From positions 31,415,521-31,479,520 of the forward strand of contig OZ038435.1 of the NCBI GenBank assembly GCA_964036275.1: 64,000 bases of DNA, in the 5' to 3' direction. Below, one piece after another: positions 38,600 through 51,077 of this stretch (positions are counted from its first letter, which is position 1; every line of letters begins with the position of its first letter). This DNA is from Litoditis marina. Its lineage: Eukaryota > Nematoda > Chromadorea > Rhabditida > Rhabditidae. The notes under the pieces were generated by a model, which was not told where the DNA came from, made no database searches, and saw nothing but the letters and a program-made list of their open reading frames with translations. The translations under genes and the position numbers were made by a program.

Positions 38600-41500
38600 T
38601 CACGTCCATCGGTTTGGATGACCGTGATGTGGTACGGTATCTCTGAGTGTCGATGTTCTCCAATCAAAGACAGGAGTGGGATTATATGTGGGGCCTGATA
38701 TGGCGGAAAACGTAAGCGAATCGATCATTGAAGAGTTCGTTATCTGAAAAACGCTTCTAAGCATTGGACGAAAAAATACGGCTAGACAAACACAAGTTCA
38801 GAACTTTCCATCATGAGTGCACAAGTACTACCGTTTTTTGAGGATGTTGCAACTTTTTGAAAAAAGATTTCTTGAACGTCGTATTGTGTTTGTGGTTTGT
38901 TATCCCAGAGAGGCTCACTGGAAAAACTAGAAAATTTCCTACTAATACACGAAAACAACAAAACAGCAGAATAACTTTCACAAAAATGTGTGCTCATTAA
39001 CCTTCACGTCAGTGGCTCCTTGGTCCATGAAACCCAGGTCCTTGATGGGGTAAATGCCGTACGGGTCGTTCAGTTCACTTCTGGCCGCGATGACACTCTC
39101 CGCAGAGTACGGCGGAGTGCAGTTGCATCTGTGTAGTTGTGAAGTTCAGTTGTGAAGTTGTTTGACCTGTAAGCGGGTATGGTTGTCTATCCATCAACAA
39201 CAAAGATCACACGATACGTTGCAAGCGTTCGTTGGTTTTTCAGCGGGCGAAACAGTATGTAGATGAAAATATAGGGAAAATATCACACGATGCCTTGCAA
39301 GCGTTCGTTGGTTTTGCCAGCGGTAAGACAAAATAAGCGGGTGATGGAAAATACGCGGACGCGCAAAGAGCTGTCTCTTTTTTCAAATTGATGAAATGAT
39401 GTCCACAATCGTTTGATGATCACTGTGTGTGGAAGATAAATGTCTCATAGAAATTATAATTTTGAAGTAGCCAATTAAAATGCCAATTGAACCGTTGACC
39501 AGACCTGATTGTGCACTTGTACAGAAATCGTGTTTTTCAAAAATTCGTCAACTTCATGGTTGAACACAGTACGTGCTAGAAACTTATTAATTAACTTTTT
39601 TAATTGAATTCTATATACTCTCTGTTCATACCCGTACATAGGACGTTCTACGTCTTTTTTTCAAAACAGTGAACTAACTGGAACTAACCTCATGAGTTTG
39701 GTCATCGCGGGTATGTCATGGCAGTAAGGCGCATCTCTCTTGAAAATTTGTGCTCTCGGACATTTGTCATAACTAAACCGCCAGAAAAAGTCATCATATA
39801 ATATAAAATGTATAACTAAATGAGAAACACCGTTTCCACAACTTATAAGTAACTAAGATAACACCAACTTTGCTGAGAGCGTTTACTTATAAACTATTGT
39901 AGACGTTCCATTTCTAAAAGACAGCTAATTACACTCATAAATCACCTCGTGTCTATAAAACCAAAACAAATCAAGTTGTTGAATTACTAGTTGTTCGACT
40001 CACCTGTACCAGTCCCCGAATTTTTCAACCATCTCTGGGCTTCCACTCTTATTGAAAATTTCGGGATAAAACCTGTAAAATGATTGCTTCAGTAAAACAC
40101 GCAGCACAAGATGGTTTTTGTTATCATTAGTACTTGTTATGATTATAACAAATTTTTCTCGAAAGATGAGCTCAGTGGTAATTCGAATAAGATAATTGCA
40201 AATTGCTTATGCTTATGAAGTTAGCACATCAAATAAAAAGTCCAGCGTACCGTTTTCAAAAAGTTAATTATTACCCATCAGTATCATTCTGTACACGTTT
40301 TTAAAAAGTCAAAATATCAATTATCATAAAACAGATTATGCAGCTTCCGTTGAAAGGTTATATCCTCATTTTGTTGAGGAAAGGAATAAACAGTTCATAT
40401 TAATTGTAAAGTTGAGTTCAGAGCGGATAGATGGCGGGGAGTTGAGTGATACAACTCTTTGTAGTCTGAGTGATCGTTATGTAACAGCAGAAATGTCAGA
40501 GTAAGGGTAAACTCACGCTCGATTGTAGCTCGGCCAACCCTCCTTGGGATAGTCAAGGAAACTTGTCTGGTCAGCATGCACAATACGACCCCTATGATTT
40601 ATTCAATTATTCAGAACCAGAAACAAAGTTTTACCAATATAACATGTATCTATCTTTCATCAACTTCGATATTTGCTACTAGTAGGATACTAAAGCTGGA
40701 TCAAGTGGTCAGTGAATAGTGTATAAAGAAATCGAAGATGTCATAGATGTCTTGGTCGTTTCATCAACTGATTTTCAGAGTTACTTGTTTTGCTAGTATG
40801 TGCGTGAGTTCAATTTCCACGTTATTCACAGTTTCGCAAACAAAATACACTACGAAATGTCAATTCTACACCAACAGGCTCACGCAAAGTTTAAAAGTCA
40901 AGCAAACTCACGGCATTTGCTCGAGAACATACAACAAGGGACCAGATCCTTCTTTCTTGAACACCTTGTAGTCCAGAATTACCCATTGGTTGTTGTAGGT
41001 ACCACTATTGTATTTTGAGAAGGTTTTCGCCCACTCGAGTCCGGTCGTCGAAGACCGGTGAGAAATCTTAAAAATACAATCTTAGTTTGTACGGATTGGT
41101 GATGACATATATTCTGCGAGTTCGCCTGTGCTCTACCTATAAATTCTTGTGATAGACAGTATACTCTGTTTCACCCATCGGTGTCCTTCTCTAGTTTTCC
41201 GTTAAATACTCACGAGGCTTTTAAGGGATAATTCATGTTTTGGTTTCAAATTTTCAGGGGTTGTAGTAGTGAAGGTGCAGAACACACTGCCAATATTTGG
41301 AGAAAATCTAAAATGTCCAGCAAACTCTTGAGATTCAAGCATATTATTGTAGAGAGTTATAGATGGGTGAAACAAACTATATAGTCGTACCACAAAACAT
41401 GAGACTTATGGAGTAGTTTGATCGTTTTGAGTTGGACTTGGTCCTTACCTGACTCCGAATAAAACTTGGCAGACTCTGCGCCCTCGCATAGCTATACAAT

Positions 41501-44500
41501 TTCTTGTTATGATTCTCAATCGTTGTCTCCAGAATGGCCAATTTCGAGGAAGTGAGGACGAAGTCATCAATAGACGATACGGTGCCTAAAGTATGGTTTT
41601 TGGTAGTTTTATAACTTTGATCACGGCATGCGCAAGGCACATTGTACGTAGACAACGGAAATTGGCCAAATCGCCTCTATCGTTCTCAATTCATCATGAA
41701 TGATGCTCCCTATCTCAAACTATTCAATTATTCATACTCGATCCTTTAATAAAGTAGCGTCATTATGTGACGCTGAATGAGAGTAACCAACAAATACTGC
41801 GGCGAAGTCACGTAGAGAAACACTGGGAACATTCACCCTAACTACTTGTCATTTTGTTCAGTAGTTTTCTCATTGTTTGTGTAAGCGATTGTTCAAATTG
41901 TTCAACAAACAGGAACAGAAAGCTTCTCTCCCAAACAACTACCTGGATATCCGCTAAAAGAGTAACTCGTTCTCTTCTTCGAAGTACCAAAAGTATACTT
42001 CTTCTGCATCCGTAACATGCTTGAGTAGCTGACCCAAGTTACATGCGAGAACAGTATGTCATCATTACCCTGTAAACTCGCACAAACTGACTTTCGCTCA
42101 CTTTACACTTAACCGAGATTGCTAACGTGTTGGTAAAACAGCACGTGTATTGTACAAAGTAATAGTATATGAAAGTCGAAATCTCGGCCCTCGATTGACA
42201 ACCACTTTGATTCGAAACAACAGACTAAGAACAAACTAGCAGACTTATCCATTAAAAATTTGCAAGAATGTGATACCGTTACTTCGAAGCAGAAACAAAA
42301 TAGCAGGTGTTTTTGGCCGGCGGGGTTCGCGTTTTTCAGCGGCTCATAGAGACAGCCGCGAAATACTCATGAATGAAAAGTAGGAGTACAAAATTGAACT
42401 GTCAAAATGCAACGAAAAAAAGTTAGCCCTAGTTATTTTCATCGCAAGAATTTTTTTTGGTATCGAGACATTTACAATTTAGTGTGTTTCCTATTGATGT
42501 TTTCGAAATGTTTGTACAAGAACTTAAAACACCCACCCTACGAACGAGAGCAGAGCAGTGGGATCTTCCCTTGGGTACTGGCGATGTTTCTGGTTTGTCG
42601 AATTTTACTTCCAAATCCATGAGATCCCCGAAAAATTGCAGCATGCTGGAAAAGGTGGGATGTTTCAGTTCGGGCCCAAAAAACAAACAAAAAACTGATA
42701 CTGAAAAGGGGGGCAAACAGTCAAAAAAATCTAAAAGGGAAAATGTGGGGAGGGGGCGGTATGATACTTTTCAGCATGTTCTCAAAATGTGTTCCAACGT
42801 ACTAAACGGGATGTCGGAATCGTGAGTAGATAGCTGTTGGTGCATCAGACCATCATAACCGTCCATCATTCCTTTCACGTGATTCAGTGTTAAATTGACC
42901 TAAAAACAACAACTACACGTAGTTTTACAGAACGGACAGTAGGACATGAAGAATACACACATAATATTATTTAATTGGACAGTTACAAACGATCGGCTCG
43001 AAGCCACTATAGATTGCATAGCTGACCCACCTCATTCCAATAGTCCCGATTCTCATTTCTCTGATAATCAGGAGACGTGCGATCCAGCATCCATTCATAG
43101 TTGTACTCCAAGTAGTTAAACAGCTTTTTACAGTATTTCTTGGCGCCCTTACAGAAACCATCTACCATGTTCTGCACATGAAATGAAATCAGGTGTCGCG
43201 ACGCTCGACCTAAAAATTCGAAGGAGAAAATCTTGTGAGAACGAGTTGATGCACAGCTCACGAACACTCTCAAAGTATAGTTCGGTTCATTTCCACTGAG
43301 ACTTTGGCAGCGTGCCAATGGAACTTCGAATGAATATATTTCGTAGAAGTAACAGGTTTTATAAATAGAATTTCTACCTACGTACTGTAACGAAGGTTAT
43401 TGCCGCCCAGAAAAAAAACTTTAGTGTTTTGGAAAACATTAACAGGGGGGGAATAGCCGCCTAGGAATTTTGTTGGCACGTTCCCGAGGTCTCAGTGAGA
43501 ATGGCGAGGACTATAGCAGACAACCCTGATTACTGCACTATTCCCAAAAGAAAATCATTCACGTGGAAAATATACCAAAAGCTTGAATAACACTTCTGAG
43601 TTAAGCCGGTCTAGGGAACTCCTAATGAAGCAACCCAAATTACGCGAGTATTTGCGTAAAATTCCTAATGTGACCCGACGATTGCAACCGTTTGGGAGGC
43701 TCGATAATTATAGTTTGTACACACTCTAATATCTCCATTAGCAGTTAAATAAGTGTACACCAGTAAATCCACAAATATTAAAACGAAACATTTCAAACTG
43801 GATTTGTGAAAAAATGTATAAAGCCAACCTTCAGCAAATCCTGCCGCATAGCCCTGCTCCCAGAGAGGAATATCGGACTTCGCCTCCACCTCTACGAAAG
43901 CCCAGCTTAATTAAAAGATTTCAAAAAAGTTGGACTTCAGAAAAGTGGCACAGGTTTTAAGCTGAATTTGAATTAACATTTTATAGCCAATTGTGATTTG
44001 ACCTTTTCGTTTTCTTCACTAGTTCACAAATGAAACAAATTCAATTTCACACTTCACTTAGTTTTTCAAAACCTCCTGAGCATTTGTAAACCATACCCAG
44101 TTTGATTGATGTCGTTCATGTAGTCCGCCGTCGCCAAAGGCTTATAGCAGTAGTGGTCATGGCCTTCTCGATTCCGGAAATAGTACCACTGACCGTTCTC
44201 ATTCTCACATACCGTGTACTGAAAAATAAGATGATAATGGAGTGACCGAATCTCAGTTGTAGTTTGCTGTCCAAAGACGTCGTAGTTCAGGAATTCCTAC
44301 CCAAATGCAACGAAACCAAACTACAAACACAATGAGGCAAGATAAATCGTATAGAATTTTCTTGATAGAACGGATTCTCTTTAAAGAATCCGTCCCGCTT
44401 TAATTTTGACTTATGAGTTAACAATGTGACCCCATGGCAAATGAAAAACCATTATCAAAAATATATACTTTTACAACCCTATCTTGCTTCGTTTTCTCAG

Positions 44501-45118
44501 AAAAGCGGCTCACGTAATGACACCGATAGGGGGGTTGCGTACGGGGTATGCTCAAAATAGCCTATAGAGGCACAAAAATGCTTTTAAAATACTCTATTAC
44601 ATACGAATACCCAATTAAAGACTACAAAATGAAAATAAATCTGGGTGTAAATGAACCAAGTCAATTTGCGTCACAGTGAAAATGTTCATGTACCTTTCTT
44701 AATTGCTTGATGTTATGCAAGTTTTACAAATTTTTAATCAGAAAGTTTTTTCATGGTCTATGGGAAGACATTAAGGAACTTTTTTGAGCTTTTTACATTT
44801 TTCATGAAACTCAAATTACAGCGGAACGGTTTCTTTAAAGGAGGTGATCACATTGTTACAGTCTGTTTTTCAGCCAATAGTTTTTCAGAACTGTGCATAA
44901 AACTCATCGAGATAAGACTGTAAAGGTAACGAATAGGAAGTGAGGAACAGTTTTATTATATTCAAATAAATTTGAATCAATGTTTTTGAACAGACGTAAA
45001 ACAATGACTAACAACCATTCACCTGTCTCTTCAATTCGGTTGGGTCCTCATATTTGCTGCGAAAATTATAACCGTCTAAGACTGTCACCAAACTGATGAG
45101 AAAGATTTCAAGTTGCAT
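38600..45118 (-). CDS. Phospholipase B-like protein (PLBD/lama family), complete
   Basis: Fourteen exons join in phase to 1602 nt (533 residues): 45023-45118, 44097-44218, 43829-43905, 43031-43209, 42799-42899, 42537-42645, 41943-42069, 41449-41585, 40912-41066, 40517-40591, 40004-40072, 39689-39772, 39002-39128, 38600-38743. A signal peptide (MQLEIFLISLVTVLDG) is followed by family motifs in order: WEQGYAAGFAEG, MLQFFGDLMDLE, HCSALVR, SHVTWVSYSSMLRMQKKY, VSSIDDFVLTSSKLAILETT, KYNSGTYNNQWVILDYK, VLEQMPG, GWPSYN, PEMVEKFGDWY, CPRAQIFKRD, ARSELNDPYGIYP and the end SGPTYNPTPVFDW. Cys222 in HCSAL is the predicted N-terminal nucleophile at which mammalian PLBD2 self-cleaves in lysosomes. The likely role is lysosomal amide or lipid hydrolysis. 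Exons 3 and 9 follow AAG acceptors. The exon 5 donor (AC|GTTGGA) is weak. An acceptor-like TTTCTAG lies 9 nt before the ATG. Confidence 0.93.
39157..39345 (+). repeat. Two tandem ~100-bp units in a PLBD intron
   Basis: ATCACACGATACGTTGCAAG with CGTTCGTTGGTTTTTCAGCG recurs as ATCACACGATGCCTTGCAAG with CGTTCGTTGGTTTTGCCAGC. It lies in the intron between exons 12 and 13 and is non-coding. Confidence 0.7.
44391..44838. mobile_element. TTAA-flanked MITE, copy 2 (448 bp)
   Basis: Begins TTAAAGAATCCGTCCCGCT and ends AGCGGAACGGTTTCTTTAA, with TTAA on both sides. It is collinear with 3492-3949 with scattered substitutions. It sits in the first intron of the PLBD gene. Confidence 0.8.
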
Positions 45119-45480
45119 GAACCTTTTCTAGAAATAAATAGAATGACATACGCAGTTACAAGAGAACGAATACAAGTATTTATTTGTAACCAGTGAAAAT
45201 ATGATTTGAGAGCCAGGCGAGAGCCTCTCACTGTTTGTTGATGAATGTGACCCCTATGTTCTGGCTCGTTATTGATCGCACATATTACCTGACCAAGACA
45301 AATGATAAGATTAGTGAGAATTACAATTACAGTGACATGGAAAAGACAGAAAACAACAGTGTAACCATTCAAGAAACGCCAAGTTGAAACCCACACGCCG
45401 TATTCAGAAATACTCCGAAACGGAGATCCCAATATCCAACTTTCGTCAAAAGTGATACAACCAACTCAAGGTGTGGGTTG

Positions 45481-45602
45481 CTTGAAGTAGGACGATTATG
45501 TGGACCAATCCCGTGTCAACGGTCCTTTAAACTGCAATTGAAAAATGTATTGCGGTTCATCTGAAGCTTTGGGATTGGACCACATAATCGTCCTTCTTCA
45601 AG
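45481..45602. mobile_element. MITE with AGGACGATTATGTGG termini, copy 3
   Basis: The best preserved copy: CTTGAAGTAGGACGATTATG at the left and CATAATCGTCCTTCTTCAAG at the right, inverted repeats of about 30 bp. The interior matches the copy at 15388. Confidence 0.8.
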
Positions 45603-48326
45603 GAACCAAATATTTTCGCGTTCAGTTAATTCATCATCCAACGACGAAGGAAAAATTCAAAGCGACAACTCCACGAGGTTCAAAATTCAGATTGTATTCG
45701 TGAAAAATTGTGCTGTTCTACTGTAATCACATATTGAAGTTCATGGTAAAACTCTATACGTTGATTTGCAAAGAGTTCACCATAATTCGTACAATTTTAT
45801 TGACAAAGCAAGTATTAAAGTTTTTCGGTTATGAATAATATTGGTTCAGAGATATCATTACCTCGTTTTTTACTGTCTCACACATTCACTTATTCGTTGT
45901 AAACATAAAACTAATGCGTTCGGGACATGATGAAACGATTTGTGATTTCTCATATATCTGTGGAACAAACACATCTATCTGCTTTCTACGCTTTTTTTCT
46001 TATTTTTGTTTAGAGTTAATTTGGTCACTTCCCGCTGCGATTTTTCCGGTAGACAGCGACAGATTGGTCGTCGTTATCCATCACTTTCACGGCTGGAAAC
46101 ACCACAAACACGATTCTCAGCGATGTTTTCGACTTACAACAATAGACTCTCTTCACCTCTGTTTGGTTCTTTTCCTTCTCCATTTCACAGCTTATTTTCT
46201 GGAGCAGAACAATATATGTTCTTCCATACGTTGACTCATGGATGGGGGGGGGGGGGTGGGGGTGGGAGATAAAGCAAGTTAAAAAGCGTATAAGAGAGAA
46301 CTAAGGGAAGATAGGTAAGAGTGTGAGAGAGAGAAAGAAACAAAGAAAGAGAGAGAGTGAGAGAGAGAGAGGGAGAGAGAGGAGAGGAAAGTGGCCCTAG
46401 TGCCCTACATCCTGGCTATCTACCGGTTTGCCTGTCCATCCATGCTAATTCGCGTACATTGATCCAAGTCAGATTATTCGAATCGACGGGTGTTCGACTT
46501 TCTCTAGTGTTCTTCTATGTCTTTTTATATTTAGAAAACCCTAGAGTGAGAAGAATGAACTGAGGTTTTTTCCCAAAACGTTCTTTGTGAATATCTATGA
46601 TGAAAAAGAAAACACAATATATAAAACACAATTCCAACTTATGCATATGGGTTTTTTGAGCAGTGTGAAAAAGTGAATCCTATGCTGTGCTTGTAACATG
46701 TAGTATGTTGTTCTTTCTCGTCATGTTCACAAGAAGCATAATCTGTGATTTTCTTCCTCCATCAGTTTTTCTGATATGAGTTTGTGCATGGAAACTGAAT
46801 AAATGAACTTTAAAATAAATAAAAAACAAATTTTTTTTGTTTATGTGAGTGACCGATGTTTGCATCCGCTCCAGTTGTTTTTGTTTATCCGTCAACAGGT
46901 TTATATTTGTGGCTGGTTAACGGATTCAGCAGTTTATCTGTTATTGGATAAACCTTATATCCAGTAGATATTATATAATGTTATAATATTACATAATTTG
47001 TGTTTATTCGTCATTATTGAACTCTTTCGGCAATAGAAATCACTGATAGTAGTTCCCTCTGCCTTGTGAATCTTGACGGAGTACTTTGTAGTTTGAACTC
47101 TGGTGACGTATTTCACAGTTTGGCTCATCATCAGCCGCAATAACCGCTCAATCTGTTCACAGCAAAACTGCTTTGTTTTGCTTCTTTGTCTAGTTTACAT
47201 TCTAATGTTTCAAGATAAGTTCACTAGTGGTGAAATGACTCATGAAAGCATTACCAAACATGTGTTTTATGAAGGAATGATTGAGTTACTTTCTTGGTTT
47301 CTCAAGCTCTTTAGTTATTTCACGCTACTGCTACTGAAGGTGAACTGGTCGGACCCTCAATATAACTAAACGACTTGATTCATGCTTTCCGTCAATTTCC
47401 ACATGTTAAAGTAGACCGGAGAGCAACATGGTTTCTCGTAAAGCTGATGTATCCTACTTTTGATTGGACGCGTTGCGTATCGCGCGGCATTGTCATGTGA
47501 ATGTCACGTGGACTGAGCAAACTAATATACGAGTTATTTGTGCTCTCTGATCTCAATACACTTAGAAACAGCCCAAAACAAAACCTCTCTCAAGTTGTGT
47601 TCCGGTCTCCTTTAAAGTCACATAATTTTGAATAATTTAGTTCTTCAGATAGCTTTTATTTTTTGCCAACACATTATAATGTAGCTAAAATGAATAATCA
47701 TGTAAAACAAATGACTCGTTCATGAAAAAAAAACATATAGTAAATGTTGTTCTGCCGCGCTGTGTTTGTAGTTGGATCTCGTATTTCAAGCTGAGCTGGA
47801 GTGTTATTCTAGAACTCAAACTTGGTGATCCCCTAAGAACTCGAAGACGTGAATGAAAGGTTCACGACAATGTTTCTTCACGTTTTACGTGACTTTTCAA
47901 TTACTTCTAGTTCATTGTGAGAATGACGGTCACAGTTTCGAAACCGGCACTCGGCGGTTTGATAAATGCATAACACGACCCCCTCATAACGTGTTCTCCG
48001 ACCCGTTTAGTCGATCGTTTTGCCTTAGTCAGACGAAAGCTGAACGATCTTTTTCCTTCATGACGTAATCTTCACGTTTACCTTCACGTGAATAATTTAG
48101 CTTCCTCAATAATATTTTCATGAATAGTGTGTATGAAACTTTACAATTTCATCGATAACTGGATATAGTTCTGATAGCTGAGTATTTTCTAGTGAAATAC
48201 ATAGTATGTATGAAAACTTTACAAAATGTCAACATTCAGAAAAAGTAATGTCTTTACGAAATTCCAAATACGAAAAAAGCGTGCATAGTTGGCAATTCTA
48301 TCAGCGTGTCACGATTAAAGTTCACA

Positions 48327-48539
48327 CCATTCCTACTGAGACTCCTACAGTAACCTTACAAACTTTCCGTAGGATGTTGTGAAGCTGAAAATAAAGTTCA
48401 TAGAAAAAGCTCTCGTATATTTACTCTACTTGAGAACGAGAAGGAGGTACGAAAATCCTGAACTTTTCCGATCAAAAGTAAGTGAGCAAAACTGCTTGAT
48501 ATTTTCCAAATTGTACTGTAGGAGTCTCAGTAGGAATGG
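48327..48539. mobile_element. MITE with CATTCCTACTGAGACTCC termini
   Basis: CATTCCTACTGAGACTCCTA with CAGTA at the left is perfectly mirrored by TACTGTAGGAGTCTCAGTAG with GAATG at the right, 213 bp in total. Isolated end fragments of the same family are at about 1996-2010, 12165-12182 and 56216-56238. Confidence 0.8.
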
Positions 48540-51077
48540 AAAAGACTATATATGACCTATTTCCAGTATAGTGAACGTATATGATTTTTTGTTCATACTT
48601 TTTGTAACGCAAACTGGACTATAATTGAATTGTATAGTGCAACTTCACGTCTCTAAGTTACCTTGATAATATATCAACTCTTGTCACGTAGAAACTGGCT
48701 GTCACATACTTCGACTGAATGTTCAAGTGATAGTAGTTAAAACGTGTTCTGATTGTTTTGAACCATTATAAACGTATACGTTTTCAGTTCATCCTTTCTT
48801 ATGCCTTGTTAAGTTCCGATATTGTATAACTTCTTGGTGCATAACTCCCAATTCACCTATTTGTTTAATGTTTCCCTGATAATTTCAGAACAATCCATTT
48901 TTTTCATCTGAAACGCTTTTTTCCACCTGCAAAGCGACTTTTGAACTGAAAAAAGTTTTATTTGAACAAAACTTGTTTTGTACAAAATGATATTATTGGT
49001 TTCTCGTGAGTTGATAGGGGGGCGGCCGTGACCTCTTCTTCTCGTATTGAAATGACGACCCACAAATTGTCCTCTTCCATCCAACCTCACCTCGTTCCTA
49101 ATGTAAAGTAGGAAGAAAAACTAGAAAATAGAAGCTTTTTCATTCGAAAAAGTAGTTTACATTCTTCAGTTTGTTTATTTCACACTTGTTTCAACCATTC
49201 ACTTGTGAGGTTGTTCTCATCTCCTCAATGTTTCTAGAAGTAGACAGAGCGACTCAAAAGTTTTGGTTTACCTCTATTTAACAATTTCTTCAACCCAGTA
49301 TGGAGATTTACAATCGGAAATCAATAAAATGTTTTTCAAACCATTTTCTTCTCACTTTCATCATAATGATATTGTTGATGTTATTATCCCGTCTTTGTGG
49401 TAAATTTCAGTATGGCACGTACAAAGTTGGGCAATTACGGTAATTTCAAACGATTTCGGAACCTATCGAATGTGACTCTTTGAGTTTGGTAGAACTTCAG
49501 TCTTCGATGTTATTGATTAATCATTGAATATGATAATTTTCTTTGTCGTATCTGTCTGAACCCATTGACCCCAACCCATGATAGTTTTCAAAGTCGCCCC
49601 AAAACTCATCTCACCACTTTTTGATTTGCGAAGCGCCGAAGAGAACGTTTACGCAATCACCTGCTATGGAAAATAAGGTTTCATTCAGTTGTTCTTACTC
49701 GTTATCAATTCAAATTCGATACTACATTTTGCTTTCACAAACTTTGAGGTAAAAAACCGCTCTGTATTTTATTATTCCAGATTTTGTAACTAACTACATC
49801 GTGCAGTGCTTTATTTACCATTTCAACTTTCGTGAAACTTTTCCTGTCTAAAACCCCTTCTTTTTGAAACTAGAATGGTTATATACTGCCCTCTTCAATA
49901 GAAATTATCAATTCTCAATCGAATGTTTCTTGATGAATGCACTTTAATTGGTTATTACATTTTGATTTTGTCAGTAGATAGTGTAATAGAATCTTCTCAA
50001 AAACCTGCTCAGACTGCCCAGGAGTCCAAATGTGCAAAAATTGTGATGATTACAGTTTCATGATCCGTTCACATTTGAAATATAGGTTAATTTTTGTAAA
50101 AAAAACTTATCAGTTTCTCTCATTCATTTTCATTACTCAGAAATTGGCTCCTTTTATGTACATTTACAAACAATATCATCTTCATCAGATTTCCAATATC
50201 GTCTCTTCTTTTTTCTATGAATATCAATACTCTTGTGTGCATAGAATGACTTGGTTCATAGAAAAAACATTCTGATGCAAATGTGCCAGATCCATGAAAA
50301 CTTGACATTGCTTGCCCAATTAGCATTACGATCGTACCCAACCGGCCGCGGGACCTTGAACGTGCCGTAGTTGAACAATCATACCAACAAACGACCCCCC
50401 CCCCTCCCCAAATGACGTGAAACTACATGAAATTCACCATTTACTTAAGTTCCGAGGCATCATAAGTTCAGCTTCTGCATCACATTCTATCAGGTCGTGG
50501 CTATGTTTCTATAACTCAGATGAGCTAATTTTATATGGCCAAAAAACTGTCCTAACTGTTTTTATTGTTTTTTTCATATTCCCGAAGATATTTAGAACTC
50601 GTCGTTGAATAATAAAGTTTAGCAAAAAACGCATATTGCGCAAAAATGGTAAGAATAGAAAAACTGTGTCAAAAAAACTGAATAATGTGGCGAACCCAAA
50701 ACAGAACACTTTGCACTAATCAAGCTTGATGTTCAATAACTCATTGTAGTAATCTGTAACAATCAAAACTGTTACATCATCTTCCGCATCAATTTCTACG
50801 TGTATTGCCACCCTCTCTCTCTCCCTACATTTTCTCAACTTTTTCCTCCATTTAGCTTGCCACATATTATGCGAAAAGTAACGTGTTCAATCTCGAATAA
50901 AATTCTGTTCCAATCACCCGTATTTCACTTAAACGTTCACTTGTATTCTTGCTTGTAATTATACCTGAATTTCTACTCGTACTTTGTATTTCTGCTTCTA
51001 ATTGTACCGGGATTACCACTTGTACTGTGTATTGTTGCTTGTAATTCTACCTGTAATTCTACTTGTATTTTGTAGCC

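Larger units (their letters stand above)
45119..51077. other. Divergent intergenic interval of 6 kb
   Basis: It lies between the starts of the PLBD (minus) and CD36-like (plus) genes, so both promoters should be here. No exon chain was supported. It contains MITEs at 45481-45602 and 48327-48539, a G-run at about 46243-46267, a GA tract at 46321-46387 and a CACGTTTTACGTG palindrome at 47879-47891. A basic 77-codon ORF at 48857-49090 (minus; TRRRGHGRPPINSRE) is unassigned. Confidence 0.6.

Noticed and set aside
45914..46272. Overlapping ORFs of 106 and 88 codons
   Set aside because: Low-complexity composition, ending in a G run and GA tract, with no splice context or homology.
48857..49090. 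Basic ORF on the minus strand containing TRRRGHGRPPINSRE
   Set aside because: It has an acceptor-like site but no donor, no partner exons and no recognised family. It is most likely a chance ORF.
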